A stretch of 64,000 bases of DNA from CAILZL01 sp963748005 (GCA_963748005.1 CAVVHH010000003.1:682001-746000); one strand, 5' to 3'; shown: positions 9,566 to 18,431, counted from the first letter of the stretch. Notes: generated by a model not told the origin, from the sequence alone. Numbers and translations are program-made.

Positions 9566-10859
9566 TGTGCTTTCGGGCACATAGGTTACACATCGTTCCG
9601 AGCACATAGGTAACACTTTCAGGCCTTTGCGGGAGACACGCAAATGCCATGGCGGGAGTGTTGCAGAATGGATGAGCGAATGCGTTTCGTGGCCCGATTG
9701 CTGGATGGGGAGAAGATGGCGGCCTTGTGCCGCGAGTTCGATATCTCCCGTAAAACCGGCTACAAGATTTTCTCGCGCTATAAAGACTGCGGCTTGCAGG
9801 GGTTGAACGACCGCTCCCGCAGGCCCTCTCGGCACGCCAATCGCCTGCCTTTCCAGATCGAGAAGCGCATCGTCCAGCTCAAAAAGGAATATCCCAGCTG
9901 GGGTGCGCCGAAGATCCGCGAGAAGCTCAAACGTTGCCACAGCGATCTGTCTGTGCCGGCCATCAGCACTGTACATGCCATCCTGGATCGACATGGCTTG
10001 GTCAGTCGAGGACGCAGGCCGCGTTACAAAGCGCAGGGGACCGCGCTGGCGCATCCCGCAGTGCCTAACGCTTTATGGTGCGCAGACTTCAAGGGCGAGT
10101 TCATGCTCACCGACCGACGCTACTGCTATCCGCTGACCATTACCGACTTCGCCAGCCGGTACCTGCTGTGTTGTGACGCCCTCAGCACCACTCAAGAAAC
10201 CTACGCTTTCACTGTATTTGAGCGTGCATTTAAGGACTTCGGACTGCCCTTGGCCATTCGCACCGACAATGGCGTGCCGTTCGCCAGCCGCAGTGCCTTT
10301 TTTGGCTTGAGCAAGCTCTCCGTATGGTGGTTGCGACTGGGGATCGGCATCGAACGCATCCAACCCGGCAACCCTCAACAAAACGGCCGGCATGAGCGGA
10401 TGCATCTGACTTTGAAAAAAGAAGCCACTCGCCCGGCCGGCAGAAACTTCCTCCAGCAGCAAGCCAAGTTCGATCACTTCACGCACCAGTACAACTTCGA
10501 GCGTCCACACCAGGCGTTGGGTATGAAGTATCCGGCAGAGCTTTACAGCCCGTCGCCGCGGCCCTATCAAGGCGTAGGCGAGCTGAACTACCCCTTGCAC
10601 GACCGCACGATCACGGTCACCACCTGTGGCCGCATCTGCATTGGCCGCAGGAAAATCAACCTCAGCCAGGTCTTCGCCGGACAAAATGTCGGCATCAAGG
10701 AGGTCAGCGAAAAAATATGGCTCGTAACCTTCATGCACTATGACTTAGGGTTCTTCGATCACGAGACAGGGCGGGTGGAATGTGCAGAGAATCCCTTCGC
10801 TGCTAAAGTGTCACCCATGTCTCCGGTATAAACCGTTACCCATGTGTCCGGAATGGACC
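9566..10859 (+). mobile_element. IS481-family-type insertion sequence, copy 1
   Basis: A 1294 bp element. The ends are defined by comparison with the second copy at 57325-58618: similarity begins at TGTGCTTTCGGGCACATAGG and stops at GGAATGGACC. Each end carries two copies of a shared motif ACATRGGTNAC (left near 9577 and 9603, right near 10817 and 10837), which are probable transposase-binding sites. Target duplication is unclear: TTA occurs on both sides but is offset by one base on the right. The right end is 10 bp from the CCA end of tRNA-Pro; the left end is 176 bp upstream of the AAA-FHA gene start. Confidence 0.9.
9644..10831 (+). CDS. IS481-type DDE transposase, copy 1
   Basis: A 395-residue transposase. 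The N-terminus holds a helix-turn-helix region (CREFDISRKTGYKIFSRY, about 29-46) and a second HTH/leucine-zipper part to about 120. The rve integrase core has D148 (WCADFKGEF), D208 (RTDNG) and E251 (GRHERMH). The C-terminal FERPHQALGMKYPAELY segment is typical of IS481/IS3-like enzymes. It is full length and intact, and identical in protein sequence to copy 2, so transposition is probably recent. The start ATG lies 78 bp inside the left end. Confidence 0.95.
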   Translation: MPWRECCRMDERMRFVARLLDGEKMAALCREFDISRKTGYKIFSRYKDCGLQGLNDRSRRPSRHANRLPFQIEKRIVQLKKEYPSWGAPKIREKLKRCHSDLSVPAISTVHAILDRHGLVSRGRRPRYKAQGTALAHPAVPNALWCADFKGEFMLTDRRYCYPLTITDFASRYLLCCDALSTTQETYAFTVFERAFKDFGLPLAIRTDNGVPFASRSAFFGLSKLSVWWLRLGIGIERIQPGNPQQNGRHERMHLTLKKEATRPAGRNFLQQQAKFDHFTHQYNFERPHQALGMKYPAELYSPSPRPYQGVGELNYPLHDRTITVTTCGRICIGRRKINLSQVFAGQNVGIKEVSEKIWLVTFMHYDLGFFDHETGRVECAENPFAAKVSPMSPV

Positions 10860-10869
10860 CTTAGGAAAT

Positions 10870-10946
10870 TGGTCGGGACGAGAGGATTTGAACCTCCGAC
10901 CCCTTGCACCCCATGCAAGTGCGCTACCAGGCTGCGCCACGTCCCG
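10870..10946 (-). tRNA. tRNA-Pro (anticodon GGG)
   Basis: A 77-nt cloverleaf on the minus strand: acceptor CGGGACG pairs with CGTCCCG, the anticodon stem CTTGC/GCAAG closes loop ATGGGGT, the T arm is GGAGGTTCAAATCCTC, and the CCA is encoded. It lies just downstream of the ihfA-merR pair on the same strand. The IS copy starts 10 bp beyond its 3' end, so its native terminator has been displaced. Confidence 0.95.
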
Positions 10947-11036
10947 ACCGGCCTGTGATCAACAACTCCATGCCGTCACGAGGGGCGCGCATCATAGCGG
11001 AAGCAACTGGCCCCTAAAAGCAGTTTATTAGCCCTG

Positions 11037-11393
11037 TCAGCGACGTAGTATTTTCAGCACGTCTTCCAGCTCAATGCGCAACTGGCGGACCAATTGTTGC
11101 GACTGGGAGGCATCATCACGCGCCTCTTCACCCTCCAGCCGATTGCGGGCGCCACCAATAGTGAAGCCCTGCTCGTACAGCAGGCTGCGGATCTGGCGAA
11201 TGACCAATACGTCCTGGCGCTGGTAGTAACGGCGATTGCCGCGGCGCTTGACAGGACTTAGCTGCTCAAACTCCTGCTCCCAATAACGCAACACATGCGG
11301 TTTGACCGCGCACAACTCGCTGACTTCGCCAATCGTGAAGTAGCGCTTGCCTGGAATCGGCGGTAATTCATTGTTGTTCGCTGGTTCCAACAT
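11037..11393 (-). CDS. MerR-family transcriptional regulator
   Basis: A 118-residue protein with an N-terminal MerR winged HTH (FTIGEVSELCAVKPHVLRYWEQEF, about residues 19-42, then RRYYQRQDV) and a C-terminal coiled-coil dimer helix (about 85-116). It lacks the cysteine-rich effector-binding tail of metal sensors. This gene regularly follows ihfA in gammaproteobacteria; its targets are poorly known. The start overlaps the end of ihfA by 26 bp, so it is translationally coupled. Confidence 0.9.
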   Translation of the reverse strand: MLEPANNNELPPIPGKRYFTIGEVSELCAVKPHVLRYWEQEFEQLSPVKRRGNRRYYQRQDVLVIRQIRSLLYEQGFTIGGARNRLEGEEARDDASQSQQLVRQLRIELEDVLKILRR

Positions 11394-11676
11394 ACGCTTC
11401 TACTCGGGCTTTGAGTTTCTGACCGGGCCGAAACGTAACCACGCGACGGGCACTGATGGGAATTTCCTCGCCCGTTTTCGGGTTGCGCCCCGGACGCTGG
11501 TTCTTGTCGCGCAAGTCAAAATTGCCGAAACCGGACAATTTTACCTGCTCACCATTGGACAGCGCTGCGCGAATCTCTTCGAAAAAGAGATCCACCAGCT
11601 CGCGCGCTTCCCGCTTGTTCAAGCCCAGTTGGTCAAACAATGCTTCTGCAATTTCTGCTTTGGTCAGTGCCGCCAT
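11368..11676 (-). CDS. ihfA: Integration host factor subunit alpha
   Basis: A 102-residue DNA-bending protein of the HU/IHF family that pairs with IHF beta. The dimer-forming helices (ALTKAEIAEALFDQL...LVDLFFEEI) are followed by the signature GFGNFDLRDKNQRPGRNPKT and the beta-arm proline region EEIPISARRVVTF. It is the last conserved member of the thrS-pheT-ihfA operon; the start is 5 bp after the pheT stop. Confidence 0.97.
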   Translation of the reverse strand: MAALTKAEIAEALFDQLGLNKREARELVDLFFEEIRAALSNGEQVKLSGFGNFDLRDKNQRPGRNPKTGEEIPISARRVVTFRPGQKLKARVEAYVGTSEQQ

Positions 11677-11681
11677 TGTTA

Positions 11682-14045
11682 TTAGTCTCTGAGTCGTGCA
11701 TCCAGTTGCTGCGCCAAATGCTCCACTACGCGGCTTATCACCGCGTCGATTTCCGCATCGGCAAGTGTGTGTGAAGTATCCTGCAAACTTAAGCCTAAGG
11801 CTATGCTTTTCTTGCCTTTCTCCAAGCCAGCACCTTGATAGACGTCAAATATCGTCAACTCCTTGAGCAGAGCCCCAGCGGCGATACGAACTTCGGCCTC
11901 AAGGTGTCCAAATGGCACGTCTTCCGTCACCACCAAAGCCAGATCGCGGCGCACAGAGGGGAAGCGAGAAATTTCTTTATATACAGGTACCTGAGATTCA
12001 AAGCTAAGGTTAAGTTCTAGTTCAAAAACGAAAGCAGGATAGACCAGATCCAGGCTCTTGTTCACCACTGGACTCAAGGCGCCGAGCCAACCCACCGGTT
12101 GCCCTTGGCGCAGAATCCGCGCGGTTTGACCTGGATGAAGGGCACTGTGGCGACTAGCTGCAAACGAGAATTCGTGCGCAGCACCGGTCAACGCCAGCAA
12201 TGTTTCCACATCTGCTTTGACGTCAAAAAAATCAACTGCCCCTACCGTGCTTCCCCACTGCTTGGGTATTACCAGTCCACCGGCAATACCAGCAATGACC
12301 TGGGTTTCCTGGCGACCATCGGCAGAAAACTGTCGACCAATTTCAAACAGGCGAACTCGAGGTTGCTGGCGATGTTGATTGCTCAGCAACGCCTGCACCA
12401 GTCCCGGCCACAACGACAGACGCATTTCAGCCAACTCACTCGAAATCGGATTGGCCAACGCCAAGCCTGGTTGCGCTGGAAACAAAACCGACTGGATAGC
12501 CGGATCAGTGAAGCTGTAGGTAATGACCTCCTGATAGCCACGATCCACTAGTTGCAATGCACACCGTTCGATATTGATACGAGCTTCCGTGAGCGTTCCC
12601 AGCACTTGCGGCGTTGTCGCCGCGACAGATGGAATATTGTCGTATCCATAAACGCGCGCGACTTCTTCAATCAGGTCTTCTTCAATTGTGATATCGAAGC
12701 GCCAGCTGGGTGGAATCACATTCAGTACGTCGGCAGCAACCTGCACCTCCATGCCCAAACCGGTCAGGATACCTGTCACCTCATTGAGCGGAATCTTGTG
12801 TCCGAGTAAGTGAGTAATACGTGCAGGGCGCAGCTGGATCGACGCGCGTTCCACAACAACTGTCGAACCAGCCTGCTGGACCGGCCCGGCACTGCCGCCG
12901 ACACACTCCAGCAGCAACTGGGTGGCGCGCTCCATGGCGCGGAGCTGCAGATTGGGATCGACCCCACGCTCAAAGCGCTGCGAAGAATCCGTCAAAAGGC
13001 CGTATCTGCGGCCGCGCCCGGCAATCGCATCGGGCTCGAAATACGCCACTTCCAGCAACACATCGGTTGTTGCATCGGAAATCGCCGAATCCAGTCCACC
13101 CATTACACCCGCCATGGCCAGCACATTGTGCGCATCGGCAATGACCAGAATATCTTCGGCCAAAGCTGCTGCTTTGCCATCCAGCAACGTGACCTGCTCA
13201 CCTGCTCTCGCCTGGCGAATCACCAGCCCGCCCTGCAGCCTGCTCAGATCGTAGGCATGCATGGGTTGGCCAAGTTCCAGCATCACGTAGTTGGTGATGT
13301 CGACCACTGCGCTCACCGAACGGACACCCGCGCGGCGCAAGCGTTCACGCAGCCACCAGGGTGAACGAGCGCCGGGCGCGACGCCTTTGATGACCCGGCT
13401 CAGAAATTTCGAACAACCCGATGATTCAATACGGGTCGGAAATGTCTGCGTATGCGCAGCTGGTACGGGTATCACCAACGGCAGTTGCAGGAACTGATGA
13501 CGTTGCGCCGCCACTTCGCGTGCCACACCCAGCACACTCATGCAATCGCCACGATTGGGCGTGAGATTGATTTCGAGCAGGGTGTCGTCAAGGTGCAGTG
13601 CCGATACCAGATCCTGTCCAACCGGCAAGTCGCGCGGCAGTTCCAATAAGCCGCTGCTTTCTTCGGCCAGACCCAGCTCTTTTGCCGAACACAACATGCC
13701 GAACGATTCGACGCCACGCAGCTTGGCGTTCTTGATCACCATACCATCTGGCAATTTTGCACCAACTGTAGCCAGCGGCACCTTCATGCCGGCGCGTACA
13801 TTACTGGCACCGCACACAATCTGGATTTCCTGCGTGCCATCATTGACACGACACACTGACAGTTTTTCAGCGTCAGGATGCCTGGTTGTCGAGATCACCT
13901 CCGCCACCACAATGCCGGACATCGGCGGTGCAGCGGCCGACTGGCCTTCTATTTCCAAACCCGCCATCGTCAGCGCATGCGACAGCGCCGGGACGTCACG
14001 GCCGACATCAACCCATTCGGACAACCATTGCAGACTGATTTTCAT
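11682..14045 (-). CDS. pheT: Phenylalanyl-tRNA synthetase beta subunit
   Basis: A 787-residue beta subunit of the alpha2-beta2 enzyme that charges tRNA-Phe. Domain order is normal: N-terminal B1 and tRNA-binding OB fold (about 1-150), B3/B4 (about 210-400) and B5 (about 405-475), catalytic-like core, and C-terminal anticodon-binding FDX-ACB domain (FPSVRRDLALVV onward). The frame stays open upstream, but the start is the ATG at 14045 (MKISLQWLSEWV), matching the family. That ATG overlaps the pheS stop as TAATG. Confidence 0.97.
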   Translation of the reverse strand: MKISLQWLSEWVDVGRDVPALSHALTMAGLEIEGQSAAAPPMSGIVVAEVISTTRHPDAEKLSVCRVNDGTQEIQIVCGASNVRAGMKVPLATVGAKLPDGMVIKNAKLRGVESFGMLCSAKELGLAEESSGLLELPRDLPVGQDLVSALHLDDTLLEINLTPNRGDCMSVLGVAREVAAQRHQFLQLPLVIPVPAAHTQTFPTRIESSGCSKFLSRVIKGVAPGARSPWWLRERLRRAGVRSVSAVVDITNYVMLELGQPMHAYDLSRLQGGLVIRQARAGEQVTLLDGKAAALAEDILVIADAHNVLAMAGVMGGLDSAISDATTDVLLEVAYFEPDAIAGRGRRYGLLTDSSQRFERGVDPNLQLRAMERATQLLLECVGGSAGPVQQAGSTVVVERASIQLRPARITHLLGHKIPLNEVTGILTGLGMEVQVAADVLNVIPPSWRFDITIEEDLIEEVARVYGYDNIPSVAATTPQVLGTLTEARINIERCALQLVDRGYQEVITYSFTDPAIQSVLFPAQPGLALANPISSELAEMRLSLWPGLVQALLSNQHRQQPRVRLFEIGRQFSADGRQETQVIAGIAGGLVIPKQWGSTVGAVDFFDVKADVETLLALTGAAHEFSFAASRHSALHPGQTARILRQGQPVGWLGALSPVVNKSLDLVYPAFVFELELNLSFESQVPVYKEISRFPSVRRDLALVVTEDVPFGHLEAEVRIAAGALLKELTIFDVYQGAGLEKGKKSIALGLSLQDTSHTLADAEIDAVISRVVEHLAQQLDARLRD

Positions 14046-15073
14046 TAGTTGAACTGCCTCAGGAAATTGAGGTCGTTCTCGAAATACATGCGGATATCGG
14101 TGACCTTGTAACGCAGCATGGTCAATCGCTCTACGCCCATGCCGAATGCGTAGCCGGTAAAACGTTCGGGGTCGATGTTCACGGCGCGCAATACATTCGG
14201 ATGCACCACGCCGCAACCCGCAACTTCCAGCCAGCCGGTGTGTTTGCAGATACGACAGCCTTTGCCGCCGCAATTCACGCAGGAAATATCGACTTCAGCG
14301 GAAGGCTCGGTGAACGGGAAGTAGGAAGGCCGCAAGCGCAGGCCGACCTCCGCTTCAAAGAATGACTTCATGAAGTCATGCAGGATGGCTTTCAGATTGG
14401 CAAAGCTGATGTGTTCATCAACCACCAGCCCTTCGACCTGATGAAACATGGGTGTATGCGTCATGTCCGAATCACAGCGATATACACGCCCCGGCGCAAT
14501 CACTCGCAAGGGCGCTCCCATGTTCTGCATCGCACGCACCTGTACCGGCGAGGTGTGCGTACGCAACAGACGGCCATCGCCAAAATAGAATGTATCGTGC
14601 ATGGCGCGCGCCGGGTGATTCCCGGGAATATTCAGCGCTTCGAAGTTGTGCCAGTCATCTTCGATTTCAGGGCCATCCACCACGGCAAAGCCGGCGGTTC
14701 TGAACAATTGTTCGATGCGCTGACGTACGCGCGTTACCGGATGCAGTCCACCGCTGCTTTGGCCACGGCCCGGCAAAGTTACATCGATGGTTTCCGCCGC
14801 AAGTTGCCGCTCAAGCTCCGCCCGTTCCAGCACGGTTCGACGCGCGTCAAGCGCATCGCTGACTTGCTGCTTGGCCGTATTCACTACAGCGCCAGCCACC
14901 TTGCGTGCCTCGTGATCCATCTGACCCAGATTCTTCAGCTGATTGGTCAGCTCGCCCTTCTTGCCCAGCAGCTCAATACGAATCTGCTCAAGATCACCCA
15001 GTGTCGTGCACGACTGAATTCTTGCCGAAGCCGATGCGACCAATTCTGGAATGGATGTCGTTAAGTCAGTCAT
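14045..15073 (-). CDS. pheS: Phenylalanyl-tRNA synthetase alpha subunit
   Basis: A 342-residue catalytic alpha subunit. It has the N-terminal coiled coil (about 1-85), motif 2 around FHQVEGLVVDEHISFANLK, and motif 3 GFGMGVERL-like sequence (here AFGMGVERLTMLRY near the C-terminus). It forms the heterotetramer with PheT. It lies 179 bp after rplT, a gap that holds a hairpin and a terminator-like structure, so part of its expression may depend on readthrough or attenuation. Confidence 0.97.
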   Translation of the reverse strand: MTDLTTSIPELVASASARIQSCTTLGDLEQIRIELLGKKGELTNQLKNLGQMDHEARKVAGAVVNTAKQQVSDALDARRTVLERAELERQLAAETIDVTLPGRGQSSGGLHPVTRVRQRIEQLFRTAGFAVVDGPEIEDDWHNFEALNIPGNHPARAMHDTFYFGDGRLLRTHTSPVQVRAMQNMGAPLRVIAPGRVYRCDSDMTHTPMFHQVEGLVVDEHISFANLKAILHDFMKSFFEAEVGLRLRPSYFPFTEPSAEVDISCVNCGGKGCRICKHTGWLEVAGCGVVHPNVLRAVNIDPERFTGYAFGMGVERLTMLRYKVTDIRMYFENDLNFLRQFN

Positions 15074-15159
15074 GTATCAGCTCATCAATACTGCGAGTTG
15101 CAGTTGATTGAGTCCGGTGATTGCAGCCAATGATGCGTTCATCAAGTCCGTGTCAAACG

Positions 15160-15193
15160 AAAAAACCGCGCCACTCAAACAAGAATGACGCGG
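15160..15193 (-). terminator. Terminator or attenuator between rplT and pheS
   Basis: On the minus strand, stem CCGCGTCA/TGGCGCGG with a 12-nt loop is followed by six T residues. The position matches the phe attenuator of enteric bacteria, but no Phe-rich leader peptide was found here. A TTGACA hexamer directly after the stem could start a separate pheS promoter, though its -10 is weak. Confidence 0.6.
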
Positions 15194-15215
15194 CTTTGAT
15201 CTACAGATTTTCCGA

Positions 15216-15241
15216 CAAGCCTTCCTCACACAGAAGGCTTG
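15216..15241 (-). promoter_or_regulatory. Hairpin after rplT
   Basis: Inverted arms CAAGCCTTC and GAAGGCTTG with an 8 nt loop, 11 bp after the rplT stop and ahead of the terminator-like stem. It may protect the 3' end of the ribosomal protein mRNA or take part in attenuation of pheST. Confidence 0.45.
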
Positions 15242-15252
15242 TACCTGAATGA

Positions 15253-15627
15253 TCAGGCAGCGGCGGGAACAGCCGCCAGTGCTGCCTTGGCGCGTTCAAC
15301 GATCGCGGCAAATGCAGCCGTGTCGTGGATTGCCAGATCCGCCAGCACCTTGCGGTCAATTTCCAGGCCAGCTTCGTTGATACCGGCAATCAGCTTGCTG
15401 TATGACAGTCCGTATACGCGGGCTGCGGCATTGATGCGGGTAATCCACAGAGCGCGGAAATCACGCTTCTTGGCGCGACGATCACGATAGGCGTATTGAC
15501 CCGCCTTGATGACCGCCTGCTTGGCAGCACGGAAGACCTTGCGACGGGCGTTGTAGTAGCCCTTCGCTTTCTTGAGAACTTTGTTGTGTCGGGCGCGAGC
15601 AATCACACCCCGTTTAACGCGAGCCAT
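15253..15627 (-). CDS. rplT: 50S ribosomal protein L20
   Basis: A 124-residue L20, slightly longer than the usual 117-119 because of an alanine-rich tail. The basic N-terminal extension (MARVKRGVIARARHNKVLKK) and globular motif ALWITRINAAARVYG are typical. It binds 23S rRNA early in 50S assembly and in enteric bacteria represses rpmI-rplT translation. It follows rpmI after 14 bp. Confidence 0.97.
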   Translation of the reverse strand: MARVKRGVIARARHNKVLKKAKGYYNARRKVFRAAKQAVIKAGQYAYRDRRAKKRDFRALWITRINAAARVYGLSYSKLIAGINEAGLEIDRKVLADLAIHDTAAFAAIVERAKAALAAVPAAA

Positions 15628-15641
15628 GTGTCACCTCCGAC

Positions 15642-15836
15642 TTAAATGTTAGGCAGCAAAGAATCCAGGCGTCCCAAGTCCTGCTTGGACACCATGCTTG
15701 GTGACCGCAGCTGACGTTTACGCTTGCTGGGCTTCTTGGTCAGAATGTGACGACGATGAGACTGGGCTCGCTTGAACCCATTGGCAGTGGGGCGAAAACG
15801 CTTCGCCGCTGCCCGGTTGGTTTTCAACTTAGGCAT
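15642..15836 (-). CDS. rpmI: 50S ribosomal protein L35
   Basis: A 64-residue basic protein with the L35 signature MPKLKTNRAAAKRF and HRRHILTKK. It lies between infC and rplT, as in nearly all bacteria. The 120 bp before it holds a possible stem (CCCC/GGGG near 15877-15897), where an L20 translational operator might be expected; that role is inference. Confidence 0.97.
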   Translation of the reverse strand: MPKLKTNRAAAKRFRPTANGFKRAQSHRRHILTKKPSKRKRQLRSPSMVSKQDLGRLDSLLPNI

Positions 15837-15956
15837 TTAAAAAAACTCCGCAACTTTTAGCCTGTTCAATCCGCCATCCCCGTTTCTACAGCCGGGGGCA
15901 GCGGTCTTAAAGGCGGGACAACAGCGCCTGAACTTTCGCTCAGAGCTTACCGTTGC

Positions 15957-16487
15957 TCACTTCTTTTTTGGCCCGATCAACATGACCATCTGCCGACCTT
16001 CCATGATGGGCATCTGCTCAACCTGGCCATATTGCGCCAGGTCCTGCTGCACCCTCATGAGCAGATCGCGTCCGATCTCCTGATGGGCCATTTCGCGGCC
16101 ACGATAGCGCAAGACTATCTTGGCCTTGTCCCCTTCCGTCAGAAAGCGAATCAGGTTACGTAGCTTCACCTGATAATCACCCTCTTCCGTACCGGGACGA
16201 AACTTCACTTCCTTGATCTGAATCTGTTTCTGGTTACGCTTCGCTGCGTGCGCCTTCTTGTTCTGTTCAAACAGGAATTTGCCAAAGTCCATCACCTTGC
16301 AAACCGGCGGATCCGCGGTGGGCGAAATCTCCACCAGATCCATACCCGCTGCCTCGGCCATTTGCAGAGCCTCAAAACGGGTCAATACACCAGCCTGGTT
16401 GCCTTCGGCGTCAATAACTCGCAAGCGCGGAGCAGAAATCTCTTCGTTGCGCCTGACGCGCTTGGAGTTGGTGGTTGGAGCAGCGAT
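15957..16487 (-). CDS. infC: Translation initiation factor IF-3 (ATC start)
   Basis: IF-3 binds the 30S subunit, blocks premature 50S joining and rejects non-AUG starts. The sequence shows the N-domain (EEISAPRLRVIDAEG, LTRFEALQMAEAAGMDLVEI), the lysine-rich linker (KAHAAKRNQKQ) and the C-domain (IKEVKFRPGTEEGDYQVKLRN). No ATG or GTG is placed to give a full N-domain. A TTG at 16424 would cut off residues conserved in the family. The best start is ATC at 16485-16487: AGAGG lies 9 nt upstream, just after the thrS stop, and gives 176 residues, the normal length. An ATT three codons earlier overlaps the AGAGG. Rare AUU/AUC starts allow IF-3 to repress its own translation in other bacteria. Confidence 0.9.
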   Translation of the reverse strand: MAAPTTNSKRVRRNEEISAPRLRVIDAEGNQAGVLTRFEALQMAEAAGMDLVEISPTADPPVCKVMDFGKFLFEQNKKAHAAKRNQKQIQIKEVKFRPGTEEGDYQVKLRNLIRFLTEGDKAKIVLRYRGREMAHQEIGRDLLMRVQQDLAQYGQVEQMPIMEGRQMVMLIGPKKK

Positions 16488-16502
16488 GCGTTTAATCCTC
16501 TA

Positions 16503-18431
16503 TTAAATCTGATCCAAAACAATCCGGCCGCGGCTCGCGATTTCACCGGCAAGCTTCTGAGCCAGCACCTCAATGGAGATGGAACCCAGATCCTTGCCGC
16601 TGCGCGTGCGCACGGCCAGCGTATTGGAACCTGCCTCGCGATCACCGGCTACCAACAGGTAGGGGACGCGCTGCAGCGTGTGTTCGCGAATCTTAAAGCC
16701 CACTTTCTCGTTCCGCAAGTCCAATTCGACGCGAAGCCCCTGATTTCTCAGCAATTCGGTAGCTTTCGCGATGTATTCAGCCTGCCCATCGGTGATATTC
16801 ATGAGCACGGCCTGCACCGGAGCCAGCCACAACGGGAAGTGGCCGGCATGTTCTTCAATGAGAATCCCGATGAAACGCTCCAGCGAGCCGAAGATGGCCC
16901 GGTGCAGCATCACCGGTACCTGCTTGCTGCCGTCTTTGGCGACGTATTCGGCGCCCAGACGGCCCGGCATGGAGAAATCCACCTGGATAGTGCCGCATTG
17001 CCAGAAACGACCAATGGAGTCTTTCAGGGTGAATTCGATCTTGGGGCCGTAGAACGCGCCCTCCCCCGGCTTTTCGCTCCAGGGCAGGTTTCGAACATTC
17101 AGGGCATCGCCGAGGGCTTTTTCAGCGCGATCCCATACTTCGTCGGAACCGATACGCTCCTTCGGACGGGTAGCCAGTTTGTAGATGACTTCCTTGAAAC
17201 CGAAGTCCTCATAGACCTTGTGCAACAGGTCTATGAACGCAACCGCTTCGCTTTGAATCTGCTCTTCCATACAGAAGATATGTGCATCGTCCTGCACAAA
17301 ACCACGCACCCGCATCAGACCATGCAGCGCGCCGGATGCCTCGTTGCGGTGACAGGAACCAAACTCGGCCAGGCGGTACGGCAGATCCCGGTAACTCTTG
17401 ATACCCTGATTGAACACTTGGATATGACAGGGACAGTTCATCGGCTTGACGGCGAACAGCCTTTTTTCCGATTCCGTCACAAACATATCGGCGTGGAAAT
17501 TCTGCCAGTGCCCTGACTTTTCCCACAACGAACGATCCACCAGTTGCGGCGTACGAATTTCGCGATAACCGTTGCTGCGCCACAGCTCGCTCATGTATTG
17601 AGTCAGCGCCTGATACAGGCGCCAGCCTTTCTCATGCCAGAACACCATGCCTGGCGCTTCTTCCTGCATGTGGAACAGGTCCAGCGTCTTGGCGATCTTG
17701 CGATGGTCGCGTTTCTCGGCTTCTTCCAGACGGGTCAGATACGCCTTCAGGTCTTTATCATTGACCCATGCGGTGCCATAGATACGCTGCAACATTTCGT
17801 TGTTGGAGTCACCGCGCCAATAGGCACCAGCCAGCTTCATCAACTTGAAAGCCTTGAGCCTGCCGGTGCTGGGTACGTGCGGGCCGCGGCACAAATCCAC
17901 CCAATCACCCTGACCGTACAAGCTGATCGGCTCATTGGAAGGAATGCCGGCAATGATCTCGGCCTTGTAGTGCTCGCCCAGCCCTTTGAAGAACTCGACG
18001 GCTTCATCGCGCGGCATCACCCGGCGAGTTACTTGCTGGTCTGCCTTGGCCAGTTCAGCCATGCGCTGCTCGATGGCAAGCAGATCCTCGGGTGTGAATG
18101 CGCGGCTATATGCAAAATCGTAGTAGAAGCCATCCTCAATCACCGGCCCGATGGTGACTTGCGCTTCGGGAAACAATTGCTTGACCGCCTGTGCCAGCAG
18201 GTGCGCCGTAGAGTGACGGATAATTTCCAGCGCGTCGGGATCGCGCTCGGTCACGATCGCCAACTGCGCATCCGTTTCGATCAGGAATGAGGTATCGACC
18301 AGTCGTCCATCTACCCTGCCCGCCAGGGCAGCCTTGGCCAGACCGGCACCGATGTTGGCAGCAACTTCCGCCACAGTGACGGCGGAATGAAAACTGCGCT
18401 GACTGCCGTCAGGCAGCGTGATGATCGGCAT
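16503..18431 (-). CDS. thrS: Threonyl-tRNA synthetase
   Basis: A 642-residue class II synthetase. Domain order: TGS (1-62), second additional domain with HSTAHLLAQAVKQLFP (about 72-87), the editing region, the catalytic core with zinc cysteine in MNCPCHIQVF and motif 2 EFGSCHRNEASGALHG, and the anticodon-binding domain (FPLWLAPVQAVLMNI onward). It heads the minus-strand translation operon; the stop is 15 bp before the infC ATC. The leader region upstream contains a tRNA-Val-like fragment. Confidence 0.97.
   Translation of the reverse strand: MPIITLPDGSQRSFHSAVTVAEVAANIGAGLAKAALAGRVDGRLVDTSFLIETDAQLAIVTERDPDALEIIRHSTAHLLAQAVKQLFPEAQVTIGPVIEDGFYYDFAYSRAFTPEDLLAIEQRMAELAKADQQVTRRVMPRDEAVEFFKGLGEHYKAEIIAGIPSNEPISLYGQGDWVDLCRGPHVPSTGRLKAFKLMKLAGAYWRGDSNNEMLQRIYGTAWVNDKDLKAYLTRLEEAEKRDHRKIAKTLDLFHMQEEAPGMVFWHEKGWRLYQALTQYMSELWRSNGYREIRTPQLVDRSLWEKSGHWQNFHADMFVTESEKRLFAVKPMNCPCHIQVFNQGIKSYRDLPYRLAEFGSCHRNEASGALHGLMRVRGFVQDDAHIFCMEEQIQSEAVAFIDLLHKVYEDFGFKEVIYKLATRPKERIGSDEVWDRAEKALGDALNVRNLPWSEKPGEGAFYGPKIEFTLKDSIGRFWQCGTIQVDFSMPGRLGAEYVAKDGSKQVPVMLHRAIFGSLERFIGILIEEHAGHFPLWLAPVQAVLMNITDGQAEYIAKATELLRNQGLRVELDLRNEKVGFKIREHTLQRVPYLLVAGDREAGSNTLAVRTRSGKDLGSISIEVLAQKLAGEIASRGRIVLDQI

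Noticed and set aside
16248..17516. 422-codon frame opposite infC and thrS
   Set aside because: It lies antisense to two conserved essential genes and encodes no recognisable domain.
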